Assembly: GCF_001307105.1 (NCBI RefSeq)
Contig: NZ_LGYN01000012.1
Span: 62,001 to 126,000 of the forward strand
DNA: 64,000 bases
From: Bacillus australimaris
GTDB taxonomy: Bacteria; Bacillota; Bacilli; Bacillales; Bacillaceae
Direction of reading: 5' to 3'
Below, piece after piece: positions 1 to 8,853 of the stretch. The position numbers and the translations under genes were made by a program. The notes under the pieces were generated by a model that saw only the letters and a list, made by a program, of their open reading frames with translations, had not been told where the DNA came from and did not search any database. Within the stretch, counting starts at the first letter, position 1. Every line of letters starts with the position of its first letter.

Positions 1-889
1 TTTCATCTTTCCCTTCACTTTCACCGAATAATTGCTTCCACCATTCTGCGAAATATTGCAAGCCTGGCTCATAGTTAATCAGCATTTCAATCGTTCTGCC
101 TTTATTGTAAAGGACGTTGCGGACGACAGCATATTGGTAAGCCGCATTTTCAGAAAGCTCAGATGAAGCGAAGTCTTCGCTTGCTTTTGCCGCGCCTTCC
201 ATCATCTGATCAATGTCTGCACCGCTCACAGCGATTGGCAAAAGACCGACTGCTGTTAATACAGAATAGCGTCCACCGACATCATCAGGGATGATAAATG
301 ATTCATAGCCCTCTTCAGTTGCTAATGTTTTAAGCGCACCGCGTGCCTTGTCAGTTGTTGCATAAATACGTTTTTTCGCTTCTTCAGCACCGTACTTTTC
401 AATAAGGAGCTTTTTAAAGATGCGGAACGCAATGGCTGGCTCTGTTGTTGTTCCAGATTTAGAAATCACGTTAATGGAGAAATCTGCATCTTCCAGCAGA
501 TCCATCACATCTGTTAAATAAGACGAACTGATGTTGTTTCCAATAAAAATGATTTGTGGTGTCTTTCGTTTGCCTTTTGGCAAAGTGTTATAGAAAGAAT
601 GGTTCAAAAATTCAATCGCCGCACGTGCGCCTAGATAAGAGCCGCCGATTCCGACAACAAGCAGGACATCAGAGTCAGACTTAATTTTATCTGCACTTTT
701 TTTAATGCGGGCAAATTCTTCGCGGTCATATTGCTTAGGCAAGTCAACCCAGCCTAAATAATCACTGCCTGCACCTGTTTGTTCATGAATATTATGATGA
801 GCCACCTTCACAAAATCTTTTAAATATGTAAGCTCATGTTCTTGAAAGAAAGGTAACGCTTTCGAGTAGTCAAATTGAATATGTGTCAT
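1..889 (-). CDS. pgi: Glucose-6-phosphate isomerase, 3' part missing (cut by window edge)
   Basis: Interconverts glucose 6-phosphate and fructose 6-phosphate in glycolysis and gluconeogenesis, in the cytoplasm. About 296 codons are visible from the ATG at 889, starting [15 protein letters not shown]. The sugar-phosphate isomerase region is recognisable: [17 protein letters not shown], then [17 protein letters not shown], which holds the SIS-domain phosphate-binding serine and threonines. The family is about 450 residues, so roughly a third of the C-terminus lies outside the window. The ATG follows a GGAGGG ribosome site. It is upstream on the minus strand of nothing else in the window and has its own promoter-like sequence (see 929-957). 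Identification is firm. Confidence 0.96.
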   Translation of the reverse strand, partial: MTHIQFDYSKALPFFQEHELTYLKDFVKVAHHNIHEQTGAGSDYLGWVDLPKQYDREEFARIKKSADKIKSDSDVLLVVGIGGSYLGARAAIEFLNHSFYNTLPKGKRKTPQIIFIGNNISSSYLTDVMDLLEDADFSINVISKSGTTTEPAIAFRIFKKLLIEKYGAEEAKKRIYATTDKARGALKTLATEEGYESFIIPDDVGGRYSVLTAVGLLPIAVSGADIDQMMEGAAKASEDFASSELSENAAYQYAVVRNVLYNKGRTIEMLINYEPGLQYFAEWWKQLFGESEGKDE

Positions 890-928
890 CGCTGGTAAGC
901 CCTCCATTACGTTAGTTCTGTCTCTTTC

Positions 929-957
929 ACTTTAGCGGAACTAGCTGTTGAAATCAA
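929..957 (-). promoter_or_regulatory. Probable SigA promoter of pgi
   Basis: On the minus strand, TTGATT (plus 952-957) is followed after 17 nt by TAAAGT (plus 929-934), about 40 nt upstream of the pgi ATG. The -35 matches 4 of 6 and the -10 matches 4 of 6 consensus bases with ideal spacing. Seen by eye only. Confidence 0.45.
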
Positions 958-977
958 GTGATCGTCACTGGCATGGC

Positions 978-1007
978 AAAAAGCCGCTTCTCTGAATGAG
1001 AAGCGGC
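978..1007 (-). terminator. Intrinsic terminator of yugK
   Basis: Perfect 10-bp stem GCCGCTTCTC/GAGAAGCGGC with a 5-nt loop (983-1007), followed on the minus strand by five T. It lies 9 nt beyond the yugK stop codon and separates that gene from pgi. Confidence 0.9.
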
Positions 1008-1015
1008 AATCTGAA

Positions 1016-2188
1016 TTATAAAGAAGCTTTCAAAATCGATAGAATGTCATCACGACCAAGTTTCATAAAGTTGCCAAAACCACCGTATTCCATTTCTTTC
1101 GCTGCGATGTCAGCAATTTTGTCCAGCTGATCCTCGCCGATGTCATAGTCCGCTAAACGGCTTGGTGCTCCTAGACTTGTCCAGAAGGCTGACAGTTTGT
1201 CGATTCCTTCTAACGCGATGTCACGATCTGATTTTCCTTCTGTCTCGATATCGAACATGTTCAACATAAGGTTTTTAAAACGTTCCACATTATGATCGAG
1301 TGTATGACGCATCCAGTTCGGGAAGAGAATGGCAAGTCCGCCTGCATGCGGAATGTCATAGACAGCTGATACTGCATGCTCAATCGTATGGGACGCCCAG
1401 TCGCCAAAGTAACCCATTTGCAGCGTGCCATTTAAAGCGATCGTTCCTGCATAAAGAATGGTTTCACGATGCTCATAGTTTTGTAAGTCTTCTAGCAGTT
1501 TTGGTGCTGTCTCGATGACTGTTTGAAGAACAGCAAAACACATCCGATCCTGTAGAGGTGTGTTTTTTACATTATGGAAGTATTGCTCAAAAACGTGGCT
1601 CATCATATCAACCATGCCATACACCGTCTGATTTTCTGGCACAGAATACGTATGCTCAGGGTCTAGAATTGAAAATGCAGGATGAGTAACTGAACTTCCC
1701 CATACATATTTTTCATTCGTTTCCCAATTTGTGATAACAGAATCTGGGTTCATTTCTGATCCAGTTGCTGCAAGTGTCAGCACTGTGCCAAACGGCAATG
1801 CTTTTTGAGCAGTTGTTTTCTTTGAAATAATATCCCACACATCACCGTCATACTCTGCTCCGGCTGCAATTGCCTTTGTACAATCGATGACACTACCGCC
1901 GCCAACGGCTAATAAGAAATCAATGTTCTCATTTTGACAGATGTCGATTCCTTTTTTCACTGTCGTGAGACGTGGGTTTGGTTCAACGCCAGACAGCTCA
2001 AATACTTCAGCATCTGCTTCTTTCAACACATCAATGACCTTGTCATAAAGACCATTTTTCTTAATGCTGCCACCACCATATACAAGTAACACTCGTTTCC
2101 CATAACGAGCGAGTTCGCTTTTGAGTCCTTCTAGTTGTCCTTTTCCAAACATTAATTTTGTTGGATTATAGTAAATAAAATTCTCCAT
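1016..2188 (-). CDS. yugK: Iron-type NADH-dependent butanol/alcohol dehydrogenase
   Basis: 390-residue member of the iron-containing (group III) alcohol dehydrogenases, predicted to reduce aldehydes such as butyraldehyde with NAD(P)H. The N-terminal nucleotide-binding part shows [11 protein letters not shown] and [14 protein letters not shown]. Likely metal ligands, by the family pattern, are D194 and H198 (DMMSH), H267 and H281 ([11 protein letters not shown]). The ATG has AAGGAGATG upstream. It is one of two tandem paralogs with the gene at 2307-3470; by order next to pgi it corresponds to B. subtilis yugK, but which of the two is yugK and which yugJ is an inference from position and length. 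The physiological substrate is not visible from sequence. Confidence 0.9.
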   Translation of the reverse strand: MENFIYYNPTKLMFGKGQLEGLKSELARYGKRVLLVYGGGSIKKNGLYDKVIDVLKEADAEVFELSGVEPNPRLTTVKKGIDICQNENIDFLLAVGGGSVIDCTKAIAAGAEYDGDVWDIISKKTTAQKALPFGTVLTLAATGSEMNPDSVITNWETNEKYVWGSSVTHPAFSILDPEHTYSVPENQTVYGMVDMMSHVFEQYFHNVKNTPLQDRMCFAVLQTVIETAPKLLEDLQNYEHRETILYAGTIALNGTLQMGYFGDWASHTIEHAVSAVYDIPHAGGLAILFPNWMRHTLDHNVERFKNLMLNMFDIETEGKSDRDIALEGIDKLSAFWTSLGAPSRLADYDIGEDQLDKIADIAAKEMEYGGFGNFMKLGRDDILSILKASL

Positions 2189-2263
2189 CTGTTCTACATC
2201 TCCTTAAAACGAATATATCCAAAAACATGAAAGACTACTGTAACATATGTACACGATGAACTC

Positions 2264-2297
2264 AAAAAAGATAGCTGCTAAAAGCAGCTATCTTTTT
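2264..2297 (-). terminator. Intrinsic terminator of yugJ
   Basis: Stem GATAGCTGC/GCAGCTATC with a short A/T loop and flanking A and T runs on both sides, so it could work in both directions. It sits directly after the yugJ stop codon. Confidence 0.88.
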
Positions 2298-2306
2298 GAT
2301 GTTCGA

Positions 2307-3470
2307 TTATAAAGAAGCGTTTAGAATAGCTAGAACGTCTTCTTTGTTTAGCTTCTTAAATTGACCAAATTCACCACGTGCCATTGCACGGTCTGCAATC
2401 AAGTCAATTTTCTCATCATTGATGTCATAATCCGCTAAACGGCTTGGTGCTCCCAAGCTAGTCCAGAAAGCAGACAGCTTGTCGATACCTTCTAAGCCGA
2501 CCTCTTCGTCTGTTTTGCCCGCAGGGTCTACATCGAATACGCGCACCGCTAGTTGCTTAAAGCGGCCTGGGTTTTCTTGAATCACATGCTTCATCCAGTT
2601 CGGGAACAAGATCGCAAGTCCGCCTGCATGAGGAATGTCATAGACAGCGGATACCGCATGCTCAATGTTGTGAGATGCCCAGTCACCACGTGCCCCCATT
2701 GAAAGCATTCCATTAAGTGCAATTGTGCCAGTGAATAAAATGGTTTCACGCAGCTCATAGTTCTCAAGGTCGTTGATCAGCTTCGGTGCCGTTTCAATGA
2801 CAGTACGAAGAAGTCCTTCACACATACGATCTTGGTAAGGCGTATTTTCCGTGTGATGGAAATATTGTTCAAACACATGTGACATCATGTCAACCATGCC
2901 ATAAATCGTATGGTTTTTAGGCACAGTGAATGTGTTGACTGGATCAAGAATAGAGAATTTCGGGAAAACTGCTGGACTTCCCCAGCCATACTTCTCATTT
3001 GTTTCCCAATTTGTGATCACTGATCCAGAGTTCATTTCAGAGCCTGTTGCAGCAAGTGTTAACACCGTACCGAACGGAATAGCCTCCATTGGGACGTGCT
3101 TACGTGTCACAATATCCCAAGCATCTCCATCGTACTTCGCACCAGCTGCGATCGCTTTCGTAGCATCAATGACACTGCCGCCGCCAACTGCCAAAATAAA
3201 ATCAATGCCGCTTTCTTTGCAAAGCTCAATTCCTTTTCTCACTGTTGTTAAGCGCGGGTTTGGCTCAACACCAGCAAGTTCAGTGATTGTAGCTCCTGAT
3301 TCTTTTAGAATGCTGACAACTTGGTCATAAAGGCCGTTTCGTTTAATACTGCCTCCACCATATACAAGTAATACGTTTTTTCCGTATTGTTTAAGTTCAT
3401 CTGAAAGGGCTGATACTTCTCCCTTTCCAAAGATTAATTTCGTTGGGTTCCAATAAGTAAATCGATCCAT
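2307..3470 (-). CDS. yugJ: Iron-type NADH-dependent butanol/alcohol dehydrogenase, second copy
   Basis: 387-residue paralog of the preceding gene, closely similar along its whole length, with the same motifs: [30 protein letters not shown] and [11 protein letters not shown]. The reading frame is open to 3629, but the start at 3470 ([17 protein letters not shown]) aligns with its neighbour and has GAGGAGGAG four to six bases upstream; the upstream extension has no homolog-like sequence. It is separated from yugK by a strong terminator, so the two are probably transcribed separately. Differences include Ser for Pro after SEMN and a Gly in EKYGWGS, so substrate preference may differ. The yugJ name is by gene order and the 387-residue length. 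Confidence 0.9.
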   Translation of the reverse strand: MDRFTYWNPTKLIFGKGEVSALSDELKQYGKNVLLVYGGGSIKRNGLYDQVVSILKESGATITELAGVEPNPRLTTVRKGIELCKESGIDFILAVGGGSVIDATKAIAAGAKYDGDAWDIVTRKHVPMEAIPFGTVLTLAATGSEMNSGSVITNWETNEKYGWGSPAVFPKFSILDPVNTFTVPKNHTIYGMVDMMSHVFEQYFHHTENTPYQDRMCEGLLRTVIETAPKLINDLENYELRETILFTGTIALNGMLSMGARGDWASHNIEHAVSAVYDIPHAGGLAILFPNWMKHVIQENPGRFKQLAVRVFDVDPAGKTDEEVGLEGIDKLSAFWTSLGAPSRLADYDINDEKIDLIADRAMARGEFGQFKKLNKEDVLAILNASL

Positions 3471-3614
3471 TTGATCTCCTCCTCGCGCTACATTATGCGC
3501 CTCAATCATTCCAAAAGTAAAGTAATTTGCTTTCATCCATTTTCTTACGCATAGTTTGGCTAAAAATCTGCAAAATATAAATGTATTGATGCTGTATCGA
3601 AAGGAGGAATCACG

Positions 3615-3851
3615 ATGAGTGCTATTCAACGTATTGCCCTCGTGCTCACGATTATCGGTGCTATTAACTGGGGACTAATCGGCTTTTTTCAATTTGACTT
3701 AGTAGCAGCGATCTTTGGCGGTCAAGGTGCTGCATTATCACGTATTATTTATGGTCTTGTTGGAATTGCAGGTCTTGTCAATCTTGGTCTATTGTTCAAG
3801 CCAAGTGAAGAAGCTGTTCACCGTGACGAGCCGAATCCAGAGGTTCGCTAA
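3615..3851 (+). CDS. yuzA: Small DUF378 membrane protein
   Basis: 78 residues with two hydrophobic segments (about 5-27 and 40-62) around the [14 protein letters not shown] motif typical of DUF378. It is an integral membrane protein of unknown function. The start is fixed by an AAAGGAGG site eight bases upstream of the ATG. It is divergent from yugJ and convergent with yugI. Confidence 0.88.
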   Translation: MSAIQRIALVLTIIGAINWGLIGFFQFDLVAAIFGGQGAALSRIIYGLVGIAGLVNLGLLFKPSEEAVHRDEPNPEVR

Positions 3852-3894
3852 ACAAAAAGACATAAAAAAGGCCGCCTACATGAGGCAGCCTAGG

Positions 3895-3920
3895 GCACCG
3901 TTTGAAGCGGTGCTTTTTTT
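3895..3920 (+). terminator. Intrinsic terminator of yuzA
   Basis: GCACCG/CGGTGC stem with a 7-nt loop followed by seven T; the T run touches the yugI stop codon. A weaker hairpin (GCC GCCT / AGGC GCC) precedes it at about 3870-3890. Confidence 0.85.
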
Positions 3921-4311
3921 ATTTCTTGATAAGGTCTTTACGGTTTGATTGCTCAATCCACTCTTCAAGTTTATCTTTAAGTGTGTTGAAACCTTGTGGT
4001 GCAGCAGCTTCTTCTTTCACTTGCTGTGGTCTTTGTTTCTTTGGTTTGCTTTCTTTTCTTTCAGGTGCTTCTTGTGTAGCACGGATAGAAAGGCTGATTT
4101 TTCCTGCATTTTCATCAACAGAAAGAACTTTTACTTGTACTTCGTCACCAATTGAAAGGTGCTCGTTGATGTCTTTTACAAAGCCATGTGTTACTTCAGA
4201 AATATGCACAAGTCCTTGAGTTTCTTCATCTAATGCAACAAACGCACCATACGCTTGTAATCCTGTTACTTTACCAGTGTAAACACTGCCTACTTCAAAC
4301 TTTGTCGCCAT
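3919..4311 (-). CDS. yugI: S1-domain RNA-binding general stress protein (GSP13)
   Basis: 130 residues. Positions about 5-75 form one S1 RNA-binding domain (VGSVYTGKVTGLQAYGAFVAL ... GLVHISEV), followed by a charged, Lys/Glu-rich linker and a short helix ending NRKDLIKK. Length and domain match B. subtilis YugI, a ribosome-associated general stress protein. The family binds RNA or ribosomes; the exact role is unsettled. It is a single gene. The ORF start at 4311 (MATKFEVG) is the only plausible ATG. Confidence 0.92.
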   Translation of the reverse strand: MATKFEVGSVYTGKVTGLQAYGAFVALDEETQGLVHISEVTHGFVKDINEHLSIGDEVQVKVLSVDENAGKISLSIRATQEAPERKESKPKKQRPQQVKEEAAAPQGFNTLKDKLEEWIEQSNRKDLIKK

Positions 4312-4421
4312 GATAACAACTCCTAAATAAATGTTTTAATATTCGTTTATACGCAATTAAAAACTATATCACAGAAAGGTCAGTTACGCAAAATATTTTT
4401 TAAATGGGTTTAGATCAGTTC

Positions 4422-4467
4422 AAAAGGGGGAATACCTGAAAACAAGAATGCTTTCTAGTATTCCCCC
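4422..4467 (-). terminator. Terminator region downstream of alaT
   Basis: Perfect 10-bp inverted repeat GGGGGAATAC/GTATTCCCCC (4426-4435 and 4458-4467) with a 22-nt loop, followed on the minus strand by TTTT. A second hairpin AGGCAT/ATGCCT with seven T on the plus strand side (4478-4511) lies between it and the alaT stop. Together they fill most of the 198-nt gap between yugI and alaT; I see no gene there. Confidence 0.7.
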
Positions 4468-4509
4468 CTAATTTGTGAGGCATGAGTCCATCTGGATTGA
4501 TGCCTTTTT

Positions 4510-5703
4510 TTATTTTAAGATGGCAGATGCTTCTTCCTTCACTTGTCGATCCTTCAAAAAGCGCTGGATTCTTGAAAGTGATTCCTGAAGATGGTCAAGT
4601 GATGAAGCATATGAACAACGAATATGACCTTCACCGCTCGGGCCGAATACATTCCCTGGGACAACGGCCACTTTTTCACTGAGAAGCAGCTCCTCAGCAA
4701 ATTGTTCTGACGTCATGCCTGTGCTTTTAATCGACGGGAACGCGTAAAACGCTCCGTTAGGCTGGTGGCATGTGAGTCCTAATTCATTCAGGGAGCCAAC
4801 AAATAAATTACGGCGCCTTCTGTAGCTTTTCTTCATTTTCTCTACATCTTCAAGTCCATTTTTCAATGCTTCTTCTGCCGCATATTGTGCCATTGCGGGC
4901 GCGCACATCATAGAATATTGATGTATTTTCAGCATAGCATCACGCAGGACAGGTGGTGCTGCCACATATCCTAAGCGCCAGCCTGTCATGGCAAACCCTT
5001 TAGAAAATCCTGAAATCAAGATCGTTCTTTCCTTCATATCTGCGATCGCCGCCACGCTCGTAAAAGCTTCATCGTATGTCAGCTCTGCATAAATCTCATC
5101 CGTAATAATGAGCAGGTCATGTTCTTTTGCAAATTGAGCAATATCTTCAAGCTCTTCCTTTGAATAGACAGACCCAGTTGGATTTGATGGAGAGCAAAGC
5201 AAGATGGCTTTTGTCTTTGGCGTCAGCTTCGTGCGAAGATCAGCAGAGTCCGCTTTGAAATCTTTTTCAGCTGATGTACTTAAATAGACAGGCACTCCGC
5301 CTGCAAGTGTCGTAAGCGCCCCGTACGCAACGAAACAAGGCTCTGGAATGATGACTTCATCTCCGCTATTTAAAATCGCACGAAAGGCTAAATCAAGTGC
5401 CTGGCTTCCGCCCACCGTGATAATGAGTTCTTCTTCAGGACTGTAGTTAATGTGAAACCGCTTATATAAGTAGTGGCTCAGTTCTTTTCGCAAAGAGATC
5501 AGCCCTGCATTCGCTGTATAAGAGGTCAGCCCTTGTTCTAATGACATAATACTTGCTTCTCTCACATTCCAAGCTGTCACGAAATCTGGCTCGCCGACAC
5601 CAAGGGAGATGACCCCTTCCATTGTGGCAGCCAAATCAAAGAATTTCCGAATACCTGACGGCTGAATGCTTTGTACCGTTTCAGATAAATAAGACTTTTT
5701 CAT
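4510..5703 (-). CDS. alaT: Alanine transaminase (class I/II aminotransferase)
   Basis: 397-residue PLP-dependent aminotransferase of fold type I, matching B. subtilis AlaT (YugH), the main alanine transaminase converting pyruvate and glutamate to alanine and 2-oxoglutarate. Visible motifs: substrate and cofactor contacts GVGEPDF, NPTGSVYSKEEL, the aspartate region ITDEIYAELTY, the PLP-lysine motif SGFSKGFAMTGWRLG and the C-terminal arginine region GHIRCSYA. It follows alaR directly (stop TAA abuts ATG), so the two are one operon and translation is probably coupled. Confidence 0.93.
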   Translation of the reverse strand: MKKSYLSETVQSIQPSGIRKFFDLAATMEGVISLGVGEPDFVTAWNVREASIMSLEQGLTSYTANAGLISLRKELSHYLYKRFHINYSPEEELIITVGGSQALDLAFRAILNSGDEVIIPEPCFVAYGALTTLAGGVPVYLSTSAEKDFKADSADLRTKLTPKTKAILLCSPSNPTGSVYSKEELEDIAQFAKEHDLLIITDEIYAELTYDEAFTSVAAIADMKERTILISGFSKGFAMTGWRLGYVAAPPVLRDAMLKIHQYSMMCAPAMAQYAAEEALKNGLEDVEKMKKSYRRRRNLFVGSLNELGLTCHQPNGAFYAFPSIKSTGMTSEQFAEELLLSEKVAVVPGNVFGPSGEGHIRCSYASSLDHLQESLSRIQRFLKDRQVKEEASAILK

Positions 5704-6204
5704 TTAAGGAGACACCACGATTCTTTTGTCATCGTCTCCTGTTTCAAACACTTTCCCATCATGTTTATATCTCTTTAAAATAAAGTGGGTAGTTGTTGAA
5801 ACAACGGAATCAAGTGTCGATAATTTTTCTGATACGAAGCGGGCAATATCAGACATTGATCTTCCACGGATCACAACGGATAAATCGTAAACGCCTGACA
5901 TGAGATAAACAGACTCCACTTCTTGAAATCGATAAATACGTTCAGCAATTTCATCAAATCCGACGCCTCTTTTTGGTGTCACTTTTACATCAATCATCGC
6001 TGTAACGCCTTCGTGTCCATCCACTTTACGCCAGTCAATCATGGTTGAATAATCAATAATAACTTTTTGATCTTCAAGCTTTTGAATAATGATTTCGGCT
6101 TCTTCTGTTGTTACGCCTGCCATTTTTGCAATTGTATTTAAATCGGCGCGGCTGTTTTCATCTAAAATCTCTAATATTTCAGTTTCTTTTTCTGTTAGTT
6201 TCAT
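5704..6204 (-). CDS. alaR: Lrp/AsnC-family regulator of alanine metabolism
   Basis: 166 residues with an N-terminal winged helix-turn-helix (about 1-55, LTEKETEILEILDENSRADLNTIAKM) and a C-terminal RAM ligand-binding domain (GVTAMIDVKVTPKRGVG ... SVYLMSGVYDLSVVIRG). It is expected to bind DNA as an oligomer and respond to alanine or a related amino acid, regulating its own operon with alaT. First gene of the alaR-alaT operon; the promoter is at 6257-6285. Confidence 0.92.
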   Translation of the reverse strand: MKLTEKETEILEILDENSRADLNTIAKMAGVTTEEAEIIIQKLEDQKVIIDYSTMIDWRKVDGHEGVTAMIDVKVTPKRGVGFDEIAERIYRFQEVESVYLMSGVYDLSVVIRGRSMSDIARFVSEKLSTLDSVVSTTTHFILKRYKHDGKVFETGDDDKRIVVSP

Positions 6205-6256
6205 TTGATTTCACACCTCAGATTATAAAAAGCTAGTTTTAAAAAATCTTCTGAAC

Positions 6257-6285
6257 ATTATAGCACGTTTTTCCCATTATGCTAA
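6257..6285 (-). promoter_or_regulatory. Probable SigA promoter of alaR-alaT
   Basis: Minus strand: TTAGCA (plus 6280-6285), 17 nt, then a perfect TATAAT (plus 6257-6262), about 53 nt upstream of the alaR ATG. Confidence 0.6.
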
Positions 6286-6380
6286 GCAGGGAAAAGATTC
6301 TAATCGTAGATTAAAATCCACATTTTAGGTTACAATACAGTCACCTAACAGAGAGAGTATCAAGTATCGGAGTGATGAGA

Positions 6381-7205
6381 GTGGACATTGTTCAGCCAGC
6401 TTATATGAAAAGTACATTCGGTTTAGATATCTATTACGAGCACTATCCAAATGAGGGAAAGAAGACATTGATCTTAATTCATGGTCTCTTCTCTTCTACC
6501 TTCAGCTACCGAAAACTCATCCCGCTTCTTAAACAGGATTTCAATTTAATTGCAATTGATCTTCCGCCATTTGGACAGTCGGAGAAGTCGAATACGTTTA
6601 TTTACAGCTATCGCAACATGGGCAAAATCATTATTGAACTAGCAGGTTTTTTGCAGATTCAGCATGCAATCCTAGTGGGACATTCAATGGGTGGACAGAT
6701 CGCCTTATACGCTGCTTCTGAACGGCCAGACCTATTTGAAAAGGCGGTTCTTTTGTGCAGCTCTGGCTATTTGAATAAGTCAAAGAAATCACTTGTTTAC
6801 AGCACATATATTCCTTATTTTTATCTTTATCTAAAAAGAAAGCTTTTAAAGCAAGGCATTATGAAAAATTTAACGGCTGTTGTGCATGATCATTCCATCA
6901 TTGATCAAGAGATGGTGGACGGTTATTTAAAGCCTTTTTCAGATGATCAAATCTTTCGAGGGATATTCCGTTTGATTCGGCACCGGGAAGGAGATTTGAC
7001 CTCGGATGTTTTAAAGAAAATGGAGACACCCGTACTGCTCATTTGGGGCGAGGAAGATCGAATTGTTCCCCTTCAAATCGGAGAAAGGCTGCATAAGGAT
7101 CTGCCCAATTCGACCTTACATGCATTAAAAAAAACCGGACACCTCATTCCTGAGGAAAACCCGGTCTTTGTGTCTGATCAAATCGGACATTTCAGCCTGT
7201 CTTAG
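6381..7205 (+). CDS. yugF: Alpha/beta-fold hydrolase
   Basis: Cytoplasmic alpha/beta hydrolase of about 274 residues. The oxyanion region is LILIHGLFSS, the nucleophile elbow GHSMGG, the acid is probably in WGEEDRIVP and the histidine in KKTGHLIPEE, so the Ser-Asp-His triad is complete. The substrate is unknown. The frame is open from 6372, but the GTG at 6381 sits 8 nt after a CGGAG site, while the ATG at 6375 is too close to it. The 3' end overlaps the convergent yugE stop by 4 nt. Confidence 0.85.
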   Translation: MDIVQPAYMKSTFGLDIYYEHYPNEGKKTLILIHGLFSSTFSYRKLIPLLKQDFNLIAIDLPPFGQSEKSNTFIYSYRNMGKIIIELAGFLQIQHAILVGHSMGGQIALYAASERPDLFEKAVLLCSSGYLNKSKKSLVYSTYIPYFYLYLKRKLLKQGIMKNLTAVVHDHSIIDQEMVDGYLKPFSDDQIFRGIFRLIRHREGDLTSDVLKKMETPVLLIWGEEDRIVPLQIGERLHKDLPNSTLHALKKTGHLIPEENPVFVSDQIGHFSLS

Positions 7206-7462
7206 CGTGAGCAGGAGCTGCTGTCTCGTATGATAAAAAGCTGATTCGCTGTATGCTGACAGCTTTCTATTGGAAGCAGCTGTTCAAATGAGTGATGGTA
7301 GATGGCTTGAATCTCTTTTGCTAAAGATAACGGGTCTTCTGCGTCGTATAATGCACTAATGACGTCAGCAGGCTCCGTTTCATAAAAATCCTCTCCATAA
7401 TGAAAAGGGTCCCATGCCTTGATGATTTGAATCATCTCTTCTACAGCTTGACTATCTTTCAT
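7202..7462 (-). CDS. yugE: DUF1871 family small protein
   Basis: 86 residues, acidic and helical, matching the YugE/DUF1871 family (MIQIIKAWDPFHYGEDFYETE). Function unknown, cytoplasmic. The frame is open to a GTG at 7471, but the ATG at 7462 has a GGTG site six bases upstream. It converges on yugF with a 4-nt overlap of stop codons and there is no intrinsic terminator between the two. Confidence 0.85.
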   Translation of the reverse strand: MKDSQAVEEMIQIIKAWDPFHYGEDFYETEPADVISALYDAEDPLSLAKEIQAIYHHSFEQLLPIESCQHTANQLFIIRDSSSCSR

Positions 7463-7545
7463 CGGTATCACCGCTTATAATAAATTTTGTGATGTTTATT
7501 TTAGCACAACCAGTAAAGGTTGAAAAACAGCTAGAGGTGGGTTTC

Positions 7546-8721
7546 ATGAATTTCGACGAACAGATCATACGTAAAGGTTCAAAATCAGTGAAATGGGATC
7601 AAGCAGAGTCTTTGTTCCTGACAACGGATGCTCTCCCAATGTGGGTGGCCGATATGGATTTTAAAGCGCCGCAAGTCGTCCTTGATGCTTTAAAAGAACG
7701 ATTAGATCATGGCGTTTTTGGCTATGCATTTCAAGATCAGGATACGCAGCAGGCTGTGGCTGGATGGCTCAAAAGAAGACATGGATGGACAATTCAAACA
7801 GATGCTGTCACCTTCACACCAGGCATCGTCACAGCACTTAGTTTTGCTGTCCAAGCTTTTACAGCACCGAATGACGAAGTCGTCATACAGTCACCAGTAT
7901 ATACGCCTTTTTATCAAATGATTGAGCGAAATGGACGGACAGTCTCAACCAATCCTTTAAAAATAGAAAACAACCGCTATATGATGGATTTTGATGATTT
8001 AGAGAAAAAGCTGAGCAGACCACAAGCGAAGCTCATGTTCCTATGTCATCCGCATAATCCGTCTGGAAGAGCGTGGACAAAAGAGGAATTAAAACGAGTC
8101 GGAGACCTCTGCGTTAAGCATGGTGTCACGGTCATATCAGATGAGATTCATTCAGATTTAATGCTTTATGGAAAGCCGCACATACCTTTTGCAAGTCTTT
8201 CTGACGACATTGCACAGATCACGGTGACGTGTATTGCGCCAAGTAAAACATTTAATTTAGCGGGGCTCCAGGCTTCTGCCATTATCATTTCAGATGAAGA
8301 AAAAAGAACCCTTTTCAACAAGGAATTGCAAAGACATGGACTGTCCAAACTGAATGCATTTGCGATTCCCGCGATGGAAGCAGCATACCGCCACGGGGAT
8401 GAATGGCTTGATGCCCTTGTTCTTTATCTAGAAAACAATTTGAAGACAGCGATGGACTATATTGACGAATATCTTCCAAATATGCGTTATATGAAACCAG
8501 ATGCGTCTTATTTATTGTGGCTGGACATTCAAGACTATCAATTCAGTCAAGCAGAATTGAAACGGAATCTGCTGAAAAAGGGGAAAGTCATACTAGAGCT
8601 TGGACACGTGTACGGGCACGAAGGAGACGGCTTTATTCGGATAAATCTCGGCTGTCCTGCTTCAACAGTTAAAGAAGGACTGAAACGCCTTCATCAAGCG
8701 TTCACACTATCAACTGAATAA
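7546..8721 (+). CDS. patB: Cystathionine beta-lyase / C-S lyase (MalY/PatB type)
   Basis: 391-residue PLP enzyme of the MalY/PatB class that cleaves the C-S bond of cystathionine or cysteine conjugates, yielding homocysteine, pyruvate and ammonia. Motifs: MWVADMDFKAPQVV at the N-terminus, CHPHNPSGRAWTKEEL, VISDEIHSDLMLYG and the PLP lysine in APSKTFNLAGLQAS. The open frame begins at 7489, but the ATG at 7546 (MNFDEQII) has GAGGTGG six bases upstream and aligns with B. subtilis PatB. Single gene with its own terminator. Confidence 0.93.
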   Translation: MNFDEQIIRKGSKSVKWDQAESLFLTTDALPMWVADMDFKAPQVVLDALKERLDHGVFGYAFQDQDTQQAVAGWLKRRHGWTIQTDAVTFTPGIVTALSFAVQAFTAPNDEVVIQSPVYTPFYQMIERNGRTVSTNPLKIENNRYMMDFDDLEKKLSRPQAKLMFLCHPHNPSGRAWTKEELKRVGDLCVKHGVTVISDEIHSDLMLYGKPHIPFASLSDDIAQITVTCIAPSKTFNLAGLQASAIIISDEEKRTLFNKELQRHGLSKLNAFAIPAMEAAYRHGDEWLDALVLYLENNLKTAMDYIDEYLPNMRYMKPDASYLLWLDIQDYQFSQAELKRNLLKKGKVILELGHVYGHEGDGFIRINLGCPASTVKEGLKRLHQAFTLSTE

Positions 8722-8737
8722 CACTTATAGATGAAAA

Positions 8738-8763
8738 GAACATCCTAACGGGTGTTCTTTTTA
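8738..8763 (+). terminator. Intrinsic terminator of patB
   Basis: GAACATCC/GGGTGTTC stem with one T-G wobble, TAAC loop and five T, 17 nt after the patB stop. Confidence 0.85.
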
Positions 8764-8807
8764 AAGAAAAAAACCCTCCTTTTATCATATCTACTTTGTA
8801 CATGAAA

Positions 8808-8816
8808 TGATATAAT
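8808..8816 (+). promoter_or_regulatory. Extended -10 promoter of kinB
   Basis: TGATATAAT: a perfect TATAAT (8811-8816) with the TG of an extended -10. No good -35 is seen at 17 nt, which the extended -10 would compensate. It leaves a leader of about 30 nt before the kinB ATG. Confidence 0.5.
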
Positions 8817-8853
8817 GAGAGGAATTACAATTATTTGCGAGGAGAGCATTTAT

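Noticed and set aside
7108-7175. Hairpin with A and T runs resembling a terminator (ACCGG...CCGGT)
   Set aside because: It is inside the yugF coding sequence around the catalytic histidine, before the stop codon, and lacks a proper T run.
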